Shown one piece after another: positions 27,458 to 35,602 of a stretch of DNA of 64,000 bases (its first letter is position 1; each line of letters opens with the position of its first letter). The position numbers and the translations under genes were made by a program. Location of the stretch: positions 44,804-108,803 of the forward strand of contig FR888507.1 in the NCBI GenBank assembly GCA_000432155.1, written 5' to 3'. Source of the DNA: Eubacterium sp. CAG:274. Its GTDB lineage: Bacteria; Bacillota; Clostridia; Lachnospirales; CAG-274. The notes under the pieces are model-generated. The model was not told the origin of the DNA. It did not search any database and was given only the letters and a program-made list of their open reading frames with translations.

Positions 27458-29186
27458 TTAATTCATCCTCCTCTCTTATTTGAGATTCATATATTTCACG
27501 ATACTCCTTAGAATTTGCCATTAAATAATCGTGAGTACCCTCTCCTATTATTTTACCGCCATGAATTAATATGATTTTATCACTATTCATTACAGAGGTA
27601 ATTTTCTGAGCAATAATAATCTTTGTTACATCTTTATATTTATTCTTTAAAACACTTTGTATTTTAGCTTCTGTACCTGTATCCAAGGCACTTGTACTAT
27701 CATCAAAAATAAGTATTTTAGATTTTTTCAAAAGTGTTCTGGCTATAGATATTCTCTGTTTCTGACCACCGGAAACATTAACACCCATTTGACCTAATTC
27801 TGTATCAAAACCATTGTCTGTATTAATAATAAAGTCATAGGCCTGTGCATCTTTAGCACATTCAATAATTTCTTCGTCTGAGGCATTACTATCGCCCCAT
27901 TTTATGTTATTTTTAATAGTACCTGAAAAAAGTATTGTTTTCTGCAATACAGTACCAATAGAACTTCTTAAATAGTCAAGGCTTATATTTTTAACATTCT
28001 GTCCATCAATAAATATATCGCCCTCTGTTGTATCATATAATCTAGGTATAAGATTAACAAGTGTAGACTTACCTGCACCAGTTTCCCCTAGTATACCAAC
28101 GGTTTCCCCAGAATTAATTGTCAAATTAATATTTTCAAGAACAGGGTCTCCTGTACTTTCAGGGTATCTAAAAGACACATTTTTAAATTCAATTTTGCCC
28201 TTGTCTATTCCTGAAGTAATAGCATTTTCTGGTTCTGTAATATCTATTTCAGTTGCAAAAATTTCGCCTATTCTTTCAGCAGAAGCTCCACCTCTTGAAA
28301 TCATTACAAATACCATACTTACCATCATTAATGACATTAAAATCTGTGTAAGATAAGTAATATATGCCATTAAATCGCCTGTAGGCATAATATTCTCAAA
28401 TACCATATGACCACCACGCCACAAAATAATAACTGTCACAACATTCATTATAATTATTAAAACAGGAAAAATTAATGTAACAATTCTAAAGGCAGATATT
28501 GTTGTATCTCTTAATTCTGTATTTCGTACATCAAATTTTTCTCTTTCCTTTTTCTCTCTTACAAAGGACTTAATAACTCTAACACCTGCAAGATTTTCTC
28601 TCATAACTGTGTTTACATTATCTATTTTTTGCTGAACTATATTAAATAATGGTCCAACTTTTCTTATAATAAGAAAAACAGATGTAAATAATACAACAAT
28701 AGCTACAACTAATATAAGTGACAATCTGGCGTTTATTGTAATAGCCATAATTAAACCACCAATAAATGTAGCTGGTGCTCTAACCAACATTCTTAAACTC
28801 ATCATTACTATCTGTTGCACCTGTGTAATGTCATTTGTAAGTCTAGTAATAAGGGAAGATGTTTTAAACTTATCAAGATTTACAAAAGAAAAATTTTGTA
28901 TTCTATCAAGCATATCTTTTCTTATATCTGTACCAAAACCCATAGATGCCTTCGATGAGCAAATTGTACAGCCTGCACCACCTATAATACCGAAGAAAGC
29001 TATAACAATCATAAGTATTCCTCGTGAAATTATATAACCAAAATCGTGATTTGCTACACCAATATCTACGATGTAACTCATTATTTTAGGCATAAGCAAT
29101 TCACTACCTACCTCTACAATCATTAAAAGAGGTGCTAAAATAACATAAAGCCAATAAGGCTTCAAGTATTTCAAAAGTTTTCTCAT
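27447..29186 (-). CDS. ABC exporter half-transporter (degenerate-site partner)
   Basis: The 579-aa protein also has six membrane helices plus an ATPase domain: Walker A GETGAGKST, intact signature VSGGQ, but Walker B ILIFDDSTSALD has Asp where the catalytic Glu should be, and the H-loop His is Gln (IIAQKITS). This is the classic degenerate half of a heterodimeric exporter. GGAGGG precedes the ATG; a good promoter is seen at 29225-29252. It is first in the exporter-exporter-addA-SSB run. Confidence 0.92.
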   Translation of the reverse strand: MRKLLKYLKPYWLYVILAPLLMIVEVGSELLMPKIMSYIVDIGVANHDFGYIISRGILMIVIAFFGIIGGAGCTICSSKASMGFGTDIRKDMLDRIQNFSFVNLDKFKTSSLITRLTNDITQVQQIVMMSLRMLVRAPATFIGGLIMAITINARLSLILVVAIVVLFTSVFLIIRKVGPLFNIVQQKIDNVNTVMRENLAGVRVIKSFVREKKEREKFDVRNTELRDTTISAFRIVTLIFPVLIIIMNVVTVIILWRGGHMVFENIMPTGDLMAYITYLTQILMSLMMVSMVFVMISRGGASAERIGEIFATEIDITEPENAITSGIDKGKIEFKNVSFRYPESTGDPVLENINLTINSGETVGILGETGAGKSTLVNLIPRLYDTTEGDIFIDGQNVKNISLDYLRSSIGTVLQKTILFSGTIKNNIKWGDSNASDEEIIECAKDAQAYDFIINTDNGFDTELGQMGVNVSGGQKQRISIARTLLKKSKILIFDDSTSALDTGTEAKIQSVLKNKYKDVTKIIIAQKITSVMNSDKIILIHGGKIIGEGTHDYLMANSKEYREIYESQIREEDELNGR

Positions 29187-29224
29187 TGTTTATTCCCTCC
29201 TAAATTTAGAAATCTAACTATATT

Positions 29225-29252
29225 ATTATAAAATCATAAATCTCAAAGTCAA
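29225..29252 (-). promoter_or_regulatory. Putative promoter of the exporter operon
   Basis: TTGACT (29247-29252), a 16-base spacer and TATAAT (29225-29230) lie on the minus strand, about 40 bases upstream of the first half-transporter. Confidence 0.62.
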
Positions 29253-29292
29253 GTAGGCATCCCTTAAAAATATATTAAATATATTAAAATTA

Positions 29293-29320
29293 TTGAAAAA
29301 ATATATATTTCTGTTATAAT
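29293..29320 (+). promoter_or_regulatory. Putative promoter of the 35-aa peptide / VanW operon
   Basis: TTGAAA (29293-29298), a 16-base spacer and a perfect TATAAT (29315-29320) lie on the plus strand, 38 bases before the ATG. It is divergent from the exporter promoter, with about 40 bases between them. Confidence 0.68.
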
Positions 29321-29358
29321 AAATTTTATAAAGATTTTTAAAGGAGAGTGTATATAAA

Positions 29359-29466
29359 ATGAAAAGAATGAATCCAAAAACTAAAAGAATTGTTGCTGGC
29401 GTAGTTGCTATGTTTTTAATTGTTGCTATGGTATTAAGTTCATTATCCATTATATTTATACACTAA
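29359..29466 (+). CDS. 35-aa single-pass membrane peptide
   Basis: A short plus-strand frame starts ATG at 29359 after AAGGAGAG and ends TAA at 29466. It encodes a basic N-terminus (MKRMNPKTKR) followed by one hydrophobic helix (about residues 11-33). It has its own strong promoter and lies nine bases before the next gene. I do not recognise a family with certainty; very short Lys/Arg-plus-helix proteins of this kind are common and uncharacterised in Clostridia. It could be a leader or partner of the downstream envelope proteins. Confidence 0.75.
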   Translation: MKRMNPKTKRIVAGVVAMFLIVAMVLSSLSIIFIH

Positions 29467-29475
29467 GGAGTTTTT

Positions 29476-30225
29476 ATGAAAAACAAAATAAATAATATTG
29501 TTCCGATATTAATTGAAAAATTTAAAATTTTCATTAAATATACTAAAAAATACAGTATAAAATTAAAAGATAAAGTTATTGAATTTTTAAACAGCGATTA
29601 TATTGCTGATAAAGATACATTCAAAATTAAACCTCTCCACATTATAGCAGTGGCTGTTCTTATTGTTGCCTCAATAGGTACTGGAATATACTCTAAAGAT
29701 GCTATTGTCGCTGCCAAAACTGATGCAGTAAAAGAAGCCCTTGATACTGATTTGATTTACTCGGGAGCTTTCTTAAATAACTATCCTATTGGTGGTTTAA
29801 CGGTAGAACAGGCTCTTGACAGAGGAGAGAATGATTATTCTAAATTAGAACTTCAAAATGTAATTTATTTATCAAGTAATCATACAAGTTACAGCAAAAG
29901 ATTTACATATTACGATTTAGGTGCAAGATTAGATATTAAATCTGCTATAAACGAAGCCTATAGCTATGCCAGAACAGGTAAAGTTGCCGACAGAGTAGAA
30001 GAATATACCACTTTACTTAATAAACGCAAATATATAAACCCTTCATATATTGTTGATAGAAATACTGTTAAAGCTTGTATTGAAAAACTTGAACCAGAAA
30101 TCAATAATGACTTAGATTTTTATAATGAAAAATTAGATGTAGAAAAAACAACTGACACCGTTGTTTCTGTTATGGAAAAAAGAATGTCAGAAGCATCAGT
30201 AGTAATATCAACAATACAAAAATAA
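29476..30225 (+). CDS. Membrane protein resembling the N-terminal half of VanW/YoaR proteins
   Basis: This 249-aa protein has a long amphipathic/basic N-terminus, one membrane segment (about residues 55-72, LHIIAVAVLIVASIGTGIY) and an extracytoplasmic part. The segment NNYPIGGLTVEQALDRGEND, then YYDLGARLDIKSAINEAYSY and ARTGK, follows the pattern of the peptidoglycan-binding-4 domain found before VanW domains (compare DGMDLSGMTYEKAL in the next gene). It stops before any VanW domain. GGAG precedes the ATG. It is likely co-transcribed with the VanW gene 27 bases downstream. Confidence 0.65.
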   Translation: MKNKINNIVPILIEKFKIFIKYTKKYSIKLKDKVIEFLNSDYIADKDTFKIKPLHIIAVAVLIVASIGTGIYSKDAIVAAKTDAVKEALDTDLIYSGAFLNNYPIGGLTVEQALDRGENDYSKLELQNVIYLSSNHTSYSKRFTYYDLGARLDIKSAINEAYSYARTGKVADRVEEYTTLLNKRKYINPSYIVDRNTVKACIEKLEPEINNDLDFYNEKLDVEKTTDTVVSVMEKRMSEASVVISTIQK

Positions 30226-30252
30226 CAAAAGATTAACGCAGGGTGAAATATA

Positions 30253-31725
30253 ATGAAAGCAGAACATATACCAACAAAAAAGCATAGAATAAGACGCAAA
30301 GCAAATAAGAAAAGATTAATTAATATTGCTATTGTTTGTATTGTTGGATTTGGTGCTATTCATTTTTCTTGGCGACCGGTATTAAGTCAATACTACCAAA
30401 TGAAGATTAATCGCCCTGTTAAGCAAACTGAACCTAAAATCAAAAATGGTGTACTTGTAGATGGTATGGATTTAAGTGGTATGACATATGAAAAAGCACT
30501 TAACACCATTAAATCTAAAATTAAAACAGATTACGAAGGTGTTGTTTTTACCATTGAAAGTTCAGACGGTAAGCATAAATATGAATATACCCTTGATGAT
30601 TTTGATATTAAATTCAATATTGATGATACAGTAAAACAGGCTGTCAACTTTGCCCAAACATCATCTGACAATTGGTGGCGTGAATTTAAGACTCTTGAAA
30701 GTGGTACTGTAAATATGCCAGTTATGACATATAGCCCAGACAAGGTTAATGCTGCCATAAATAAAATAAAGAGTGACATTATTGTTGAGGCGAAAGATGC
30801 TACAGAAAAAAGAGTAAGTGGCAGTTTCCAAGTAAGCCAATCACAAACTGGCTACAATTTTGACTATGAAAAGGTTTTAAATGAGCTTACACAAAGTATA
30901 AAGAACAATGATTTTAACAAAACAATTAAGTTTGATATAACTGAAACTAAGCCAAAATACGAGTCTAGTATATTTACTGGTGCTGACAAGCTTATTGGCA
31001 ATTATTCAAGTCAATATAAAGGTAATGATGAAAACAGAGTTCAAAATCTTAGAAATGCTTGTAGTAAAATAAATGGCGTTATATTATATCCTGGCGAAGA
31101 ATTTTCTACTAATGCCCACTTTAACCCTTGTACAGAAGAAAACGGCTGGGCTTTGGCCGGCACTATTGTTAAGGGTAAAATAGAAGATAGTGTTGGTGGC
31201 GGTATGTGTCAGGTTTCTAGTGCATTGTATGATGCTGTTCTATATGCAGAACTTGAAGTCACAGAAAGACATAATCATTCTATGAAAGTCGGTTATTCTC
31301 CTTATGCTTTTGATGCTACATTAGCCGGAGATTATAAAGATTTTAAATTTAAAAACAATACCAATAAGGCTGTTTACATAGAATCCTACTTGACTTCATC
31401 AAATGTTGTTGTAAACCTATACGGCGAGGAAATTCATCCCGCTGGAAGAACCATAGAACTTGAAAACAAGCTTATTGAAGAAACTGACCCTGATGAACCT
31501 GTAGAAAAGAAAGACCCTACTCTTTTAGAGGGAGAAACTGAAGTTGTAACTCCTTTAAAGGGTTATAAATACGAGCTTTATAAAAAGGTGTATGAAAACG
31601 GTGTATTGAAAGAAACCGTAAAAATTAACACCAGTACATATTCTCCAAGACAACAAGTCACTTACATAGGCACTAAAAAAGCTGAAACTACTACAGAGTC
31701 AACAGAAACTACTACAAAAAGTTAA
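30253..31725 (+). CDS. VanW/YoaR family cell-wall protein
   Basis: The 490-aa protein begins with a basic segment and one membrane anchor (about residues 25-42), then peptidoglycan-binding-4-like domain(s) (DGMDLSGMTYEKALNTI ...), the VanW domain (PGEEFSTNAHFNP ... GGGMCQVSSALYDAVLYAEL ... RHNHS) and a C-terminal G5-like strand-rich part (YELYKKVYENGVLKETVKI), ending in a Thr-rich tail. It is expected outside the membrane, facing peptidoglycan. VanW's biochemical role is unknown even in vancomycin-resistance clusters; no other van gene is near, so resistance is not implied. Confidence 0.9.
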   Translation: MKAEHIPTKKHRIRRKANKKRLINIAIVCIVGFGAIHFSWRPVLSQYYQMKINRPVKQTEPKIKNGVLVDGMDLSGMTYEKALNTIKSKIKTDYEGVVFTIESSDGKHKYEYTLDDFDIKFNIDDTVKQAVNFAQTSSDNWWREFKTLESGTVNMPVMTYSPDKVNAAINKIKSDIIVEAKDATEKRVSGSFQVSQSQTGYNFDYEKVLNELTQSIKNNDFNKTIKFDITETKPKYESSIFTGADKLIGNYSSQYKGNDENRVQNLRNACSKINGVILYPGEEFSTNAHFNPCTEENGWALAGTIVKGKIEDSVGGGMCQVSSALYDAVLYAELEVTERHNHSMKVGYSPYAFDATLAGDYKDFKFKNNTNKAVYIESYLTSSNVVVNLYGEEIHPAGRTIELENKLIEETDPDEPVEKKDPTLLEGETEVVTPLKGYKYELYKKVYENGVLKETVKINTSTYSPRQQVTYIGTKKAETTTESTETTTKS

Positions 31726-31736
31726 ATAATATTATT

Positions 31737-31769
31737 ACTGGTATGGTTGATAGCCATACCAGTTTTTTA
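31737..31769 (+). terminator. Rho-independent terminator of the VanW operon
   Basis: ACTGGTATGG (31737-31746) and CCATACCAGT (31754-31763) form a perfect 10-bp stem with a 7-base loop, followed by TTTTT. Confidence 0.93.
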
Positions 31770-31858
31770 TATATAAATTCAATGACTTAATATGTTAAAT
31801 CACAAGTTAACAGGGTTAATTTATTCTGAATAAATAGATTTTTGACAAATAGCCAACA

Positions 31859-31897
31859 TACAAAAAGACGGATAAGTCAATAACTTATCCGTCTTTT
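31859..31897 (-). terminator. Terminator of the cytidylate-kinase-like gene
   Basis: AAAAGACGGATAAGT (31863-31877) pairs perfectly with 31883-31897 around a 5-base loop; the minus strand ends in a U-tract and the plus strand in TTTT, so it may act in both directions. Confidence 0.88.
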
Positions 31898-31899
31898 CT

Positions 31900-32517
31900 C
31901 TATTTTACATATCCGTATTTTCTTACATAATCAATAATAGTGGCAACAGCATTGTCAATGCCAACCTTACCTGTATTAATTACTAAATCATAATTATTCA
32001 TATCTTTCCAAAGATTGCCTGTATAGAATTTATAATAAGATGCTCGTTTTTTGTCCGTCTTATTAATAATATCTTCTGGCTTTTTGCCTTCAGGAACTGT
32101 ATACAATGAACGAAATCTTTCTACTCTGAAGTCCATATCGGCTCTCAAGAAAATTTTAATAAGGTTAGGTTCTTCTCTCAAAACATAGTCTGCACAACGA
32201 CCAATTACAACGCAATTTTTTTCCTTTGCTGTATCTCTTATAATTTCAGCCTGTAAGCCAAAGAGTTTATCATTATCAGGCATTGCACCTGCAGCATTTG
32301 CTCCATATGTACCAAGAACTAATGAATAAAGTAAGCTGTTTGTAGCTACTTCATCAACCTTTTCAAAAACAGATTCATCGTAACCAGACTTTTTTGCTGC
32401 CTCTGTAATAAGCTGTTTATCTAAGAAAGTATATCCTAGTTCATCAGAAACCTTTTTACCAATTTCTTTACCACCACTACAGTATTCTCTGCAAATTGAA
32501 ATAATTGTATTATTCAT
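31900..32517 (-). CDS. Cytidylate-kinase-like P-loop protein
   Basis: The 205-aa protein begins with the P-loop pattern ISICREYCSGGKEIGKKVS typical of the cytidylate-kinase-like family (Pfam Cytidylate_kin2), then VVIGRCADYVL and a LID-like region (DINKTDKKRASYY). These proteins are widespread in Clostridia, separate from housekeeping Cmk, and their substrate is not established. A clean terminator follows. GGAGG lies upstream of the ATG. Confidence 0.85.
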   Translation of the reverse strand: MNNTIISICREYCSGGKEIGKKVSDELGYTFLDKQLITEAAKKSGYDESVFEKVDEVATNSLLYSLVLGTYGANAAGAMPDNDKLFGLQAEIIRDTAKEKNCVVIGRCADYVLREEPNLIKIFLRADMDFRVERFRSLYTVPEGKKPEDIINKTDKKRASYYKFYTGNLWKDMNNYDLVINTGKVGIDNAVATIIDYVRKYGYVK

Positions 32518-32581
32518 AAAAATCCCCTCCTAAACCATCTATAGCCCTATTCTACTATATCTATACCAATTTGTCTATAAA

Positions 32582-33757
32582 TTAATTGTCAAACTTGAGT
32601 ATAAATACAGGTGGATTTTTCTCCTTTTGAAGCATAATTGATATGGCTTCCTCAAGACTTGAAGCTTCGAAAAACTCAAGCTTATTCTGAGAATTAACAT
32701 GACCTATAAGTCTTTTTCCTGTTGCCTTTGGTTCAATATAAACAAAGTTCCCAGCACCACATTCATATGCACCCTGTTTCATATCTCCGTCTTTTATCAT
32801 ACCTAATGATACTAAAGAACTAACATAGTCATCAAAACCGGTAACTATAGTACCATAGTCCTTAATATTATAAATAGGTAAAAGACCAAGTTCCATATCT
32901 GGGTATCTTTCATTCATATACTGCTTTGCATTAGCAACTGTAGCTAAATCATTAGCAATTATACCCCATTTTCCATTGTCATTTAAAAAGGCAAATTCCT
33001 TAATATCTGTAGGGTCATCAAGACTACCAATAACAAGTACCGCATACTTATTGTCACAAGCAATATGCTTAACATCAATATTGCCACTAATTCCTGATGC
33101 CTTTATAATAGCATTATATTCATCTTCGCCCTTTTTAGGATTTTTTATTTCGCCATGTTCAAAAGAATACATTCCTACTAACTGCTGATACTGCTGTGCT
33201 GTAAGCATTTTGGGCTCTACACCTACACCAGCTAAAAAGTAACCATTTTTAGTATTTAATGCTGTAAAAACAGATAAATCCTTTTCTCCGCCTTCTGCAC
33301 CTATAACAGAATTGTAATCAGATGGTCTGATTAATAATACATCTGTATTCTTTGTAATATCATCGTCAGCTTTTGCATATCCATCAGCAATAATATCAGA
33401 CAAAGAAACTGTATTCTCCTTTGAAAGGCTATATAAAAATCCAAACTGACTTAAAAATCCGTCTGATACTGCCTTGTCATCATAATATTTCTGAGCACCC
33501 TCTGCTACAGTAATCATTGAATTAATCTGTTCATCACTAGGTTCAAAATCAGAAAGACCAATTTTGTAATCTACTGTACCGTCTTTGTTAGCAGAAGCAT
33601 TACCAACTTGTGCCTGTGTTGTAACTTCTGTCTGTTCAGTAGTAGTAGCATTAGAACCATTATGGATAAAATACATACCAGCTCCTGTTGCTACACCAAC
33701 GGCAATAACAAAAGCACTTGCAGCAGCCATTTTTTTATCAATCATTTTTATATTCAC
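32582..33757 (-). CDS. Membrane-anchored protein of unknown function
   Basis: I do not recognise this 391-aa protein. It has a basic N-terminus, one membrane helix (about residues 11-30, MAAASAFVIAVGVATGAGMY), a Thr/Glu/Gln-rich linker, and a large outside domain. The C-terminus (residues about 300-391) has YNIKDYGTIVTGFDDYV and VILKFDN-like strands. No signal-peptidase site is clear, so it is probably tethered. Its start overlaps the end of the upstream gene by 20 bases, which implies co-translation with that small acidic protein. Confidence 0.7.
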   Translation of the reverse strand: MNIKMIDKKMAAASAFVIAVGVATGAGMYFIHNGSNATTTEQTEVTTQAQVGNASANKDGTVDYKIGLSDFEPSDEQINSMITVAEGAQKYYDDKAVSDGFLSQFGFLYSLSKENTVSLSDIIADGYAKADDDITKNTDVLLIRPSDYNSVIGAEGGEKDLSVFTALNTKNGYFLAGVGVEPKMLTAQQYQQLVGMYSFEHGEIKNPKKGEDEYNAIIKASGISGNIDVKHIACDNKYAVLVIGSLDDPTDIKEFAFLNDNGKWGIIANDLATVANAKQYMNERYPDMELGLLPIYNIKDYGTIVTGFDDYVSSLVSLGMIKDGDMKQGAYECGAGNFVYIEPKATGKRLIGHVNSQNKLEFFEASSLEEAISIMLQKEKNPPVFILKFDN

Positions 33758-34157
33758 TTTCCTTGTCTTTTATTTCTTCATAAACTCTCTTGAGTTCATT
33801 TGAATGAATATCCAAAATTTCAGCAACCCTTTCTTCTACAACTGATAAATTATCATCATAATCAATTACAATTTCCCATACTGGATTGTAATCATTATCA
33901 ATTTCATCAATTTCTATAACATTGTCGCCATAAGAATCATAGTTATAATTATCAAAAATTGCACCATATTCCCAATCTTCTACATCTCTATCTGTTGATA
34001 TTCTAAGATGTAATTTTTTCCCATCATCTTCTTTTAATACAAATAAGTTAACAATATATTCATCATTTTTATTTATATTAAGACTTCCTAATTCCTTTTC
34101 AAGAAATCCAGTTTCTTTATTTTTAAGCATTATAACAAATACAGTTTCTTGCTCCAT
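33738..34157 (-). CDS. Small acidic protein, DUF6762-like
   Basis: This 139-aa, strongly acidic soluble protein starts TVFVIMLKNKETGFLEKELG and contains ISTDRDVEDWEYGAIFDNYN and a helical end (ILDIHSNELKRVYEEIKDKE). The pattern fits what I know as DUF6762, a Clostridia family without known function; the assignment is from memory of the motif only. GAGGT precedes the ATG. It overlaps the next gene by 20 bases and follows trmL by 13 bases. Confidence 0.7.
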   Translation of the reverse strand: MEQETVFVIMLKNKETGFLEKELGSLNINKNDEYIVNLFVLKEDDGKKLHLRISTDRDVEDWEYGAIFDNYNYDSYGDNVIEIDEIDNDYNPVWEIVIDYDDNLSVVEERVAEILDIHSNELKRVYEEIKDKESEYKND

Positions 34158-34170
34158 ATATATCTACCTC

Positions 34171-34671
34171 TTATTCTGCCTCGCTCCAACTATGTCTATG
34201 TAAATGTCCCTCCATTTGACAGCCCTTAAAAGAGTTCTGTCTTAAAGCCTCATAGAGAACAATAGCCACAGAATTGGATAAATTCAAACTTCTATATTGT
34301 TCAAGCATAGGAATACGAATACTATTATCCTTATAATGAAGGAGTATTTCCTCTGGTATTCCAGAGCCTTCGCTACCGAACATAATAAAATCGTCATCCT
34401 TAAATTTAATATCTGAATATGTATTCAGAGCCTTAGTTGTTGCCATATAAATATTGGCATTAGGATTTTTATTAAGGAAATCTTGGAAATTTGTGTAATA
34501 ATGTACATCTAAATCTTTCCAATAGTCCATACCAGCTCTTTTAAGAGATTTGTCATCAATCTTAAAACCTAAAGGCTCAATTAAGTGTAACGAAGTACCT
34601 GTTGCAACACAAGTTCTACCAATATTACCTGTATTTTGAGGTATTTCTGGTTCGTGTAAAATTATGTTCAT
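34171..34671 (-). CDS. trmL: tRNA (cytidine/uridine(34)-2'-O)-methyltransferase TrmL
   Basis: This SPOUT-class methyltransferase 2'-O-methylates the wobble base of leucine tRNAs. The 166-aa protein has the family motifs HEPEIPQNTGNIGRTCVATG, FGSEGSGIPEEIL and SLNLSNSVAIVLYEALRQ. The open frame extends to 34755, but homologues start at MNIILHEPEIPQN and an AAAGGA lies 12 bases before ATG 34671. It is divergent from perR. Confidence 0.93.
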   Translation of the reverse strand: MNIILHEPEIPQNTGNIGRTCVATGTSLHLIEPLGFKIDDKSLKRAGMDYWKDLDVHYYTNFQDFLNKNPNANIYMATTKALNTYSDIKFKDDDFIMFGSEGSGIPEEILLHYKDNSIRIPMLEQYRSLNLSNSVAIVLYEALRQNSFKGCQMEGHLHRHSWSEAE

Positions 34672-34773
34672 TTTAAAATTCATTTCCTTTACATATATAT
34701 TAATACAATTATATATTACCACAAATATTCGTTTTTTACAACAAATAAAAATCATATATTTTTCAAATTACTA

Positions 34774-34802
34774 TTGACAGAATAGAAAATTTATATTAGG
34801 AT
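34774..34802 (+). promoter_or_regulatory. Putative promoter of perR
   Basis: A perfect TTGACA (34774-34779), a 17-base spacer and TAGGAT (34797-34802) lie on the plus strand. The -10 overlaps the left edge of the large palindrome, which suggests repression by a bound protein. Confidence 0.6.
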
Positions 34803-34823
34803 AAATAATAATTATTATTTATC
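34800..34823. promoter_or_regulatory. 24-bp perfect palindrome, candidate Fur/PerR operator
   Basis: The left half GATAAATAATAA (34800-34811) is exactly mirrored by TTATTATTTATC (34812-34823). It covers the -10 and start region of the perR promoter, 23 bases before the ATG. Its GATAAT-like ends and AT-rich centre resemble Fur- and PerR-box sequences, so autorepression is likely. Confidence 0.7.
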
Positions 34824-34846
34824 ATTTATTATAAAGGAGGTGTCCT

Positions 34847-35284
34847 ATGAATACTTTAGCCGCAAATTTAAAGCAAAATCATTTAAAAGTAACTCCACAA
34901 AGATTAGCTATCTATTCATATTTGATTAATACTACTGCTCATCCTAGTGTAGAAACTATTTACAACGACTTAAAGGAAGAACACCCTTCTTTAAGCCTTG
35001 CTACTGTATACAAAACTGTAGCTTCTTTAAGAGATGCTCATCTTGTAACAGAGTTTAATGTTGGGGAAGATAGTCACAGATATGATGCAAATACAAGTTT
35101 TCATCCTCATTTGATTTGTACAAGATGTCATTGTGTAGTTGATTATCTCAATCCTACAGCTTTAGAAAGCTCTGCTCTTAGCAATTTAAGAAATCAAATA
35201 GCAGAAAAGAAAGGTTTCCACGCTGAAGCTCAAGAATTTGACATTTACGGTATATGCCCTGATTGTCAGTCAAAAGAAAACTAA
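34847..35284 (+). CDS. perR: Fur-family metalloregulator, PerR-like
   Basis: The 145-aa protein has an N-terminal winged helix (KVTPQRLAIYSYL, HPSVETIYNDL, SLATVYKTVASL) and a dimerisation domain with HRYDANTSFHPHLICTRCHCVVD and a second CPDC pair forming the structural zinc site. The order and the HPHLIC motif fit PerR better than Fur or Zur, but metal and peroxide response cannot be proved from sequence. AAAGGAGGTG precedes the ATG. It carries its own promoter, palindrome operator and terminator. Confidence 0.88.
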   Translation: MNTLAANLKQNHLKVTPQRLAIYSYLINTTAHPSVETIYNDLKEEHPSLSLATVYKTVASLRDAHLVTEFNVGEDSHRYDANTSFHPHLICTRCHCVVDYLNPTALESSALSNLRNQIAEKKGFHAEAQEFDIYGICPDCQSKEN

Positions 35285-35314
35285 AAAAACAAGGTCCTCG
35301 GACCTTGTTTTTTT
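35283..35314. terminator. Bidirectional terminator between perR and the Asn/Ser-rich gene
   Basis: A long stem (35283-35297 with 35300-35314) closes on a CTCG loop; A-runs on the left and T-runs on the right give U-tracts for both converging genes. Confidence 0.9.
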
Positions 35315-35327
35315 GTTTAGAATAAGA

Positions 35328-35519
35328 CTATCTGCTGTTTGAATTTGAATTAGATGAGTTAGAATTTGAGTTATTAGTGCAATTAGAATTTGAACGACTA
35401 TTTGACTTTGACTTGTTGTTGCTCTGTTCATCAAAGTTCATATCTTCTGCAAATTCTACTCTACTATTCTTGTTAGTTCTGGACTTGCTGTTGTTGTTGT
35501 TTTCATAATTGTTGTTCAT
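35328..35519 (-). CDS. 63-aa Asn/Ser-rich low-complexity protein
   Basis: The protein is almost entirely Asn, Ser, Lys and Arg, with one acidic non-repetitive patch in the middle (RVEFAEDMNFDEQSN). The C-terminal half is an S-N repeat encoded by a degenerate TTTGAATTAGAA-like DNA repeat. A perfect GGAGG site supports translation. I do not recognise it; the EFA-D-N-Q patch faintly recalls gamma-type spore storage proteins, but that is speculation. It has its own terminator and follows rbgA. Confidence 0.7.
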   Translation of the reverse strand: MNNNYENNNNSKSRTNKNSRVEFAEDMNFDEQSNNKSKSNSRSNSNCTNNSNSNSSNSNSNSR

Positions 35520-35602
35520 AACAATAATCCTCCTTTAATTATGTGAAGGAAAACCCTTCAAGAGATATTATTGTCCAATCATAAAAATATATACAATATT
35601 TT

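Noticed and set aside
29226..29450. 74-aa minus-strand open frame
   Set aside because: It lies opposite the 35-aa peptide gene and covers both divergent promoters; it has no ribosome site.
30253..31725. Vancomycin-resistance gene
   Set aside because: VanW-domain proteins are common in Clostridia; no vanHAX or other resistance genes are nearby.
35336..35440. Short DNA repeats resembling an array
   Set aside because: The repeats are in frame and encode Ser-Asn repeats of a small protein; unit length and degeneracy do not fit CRISPR.
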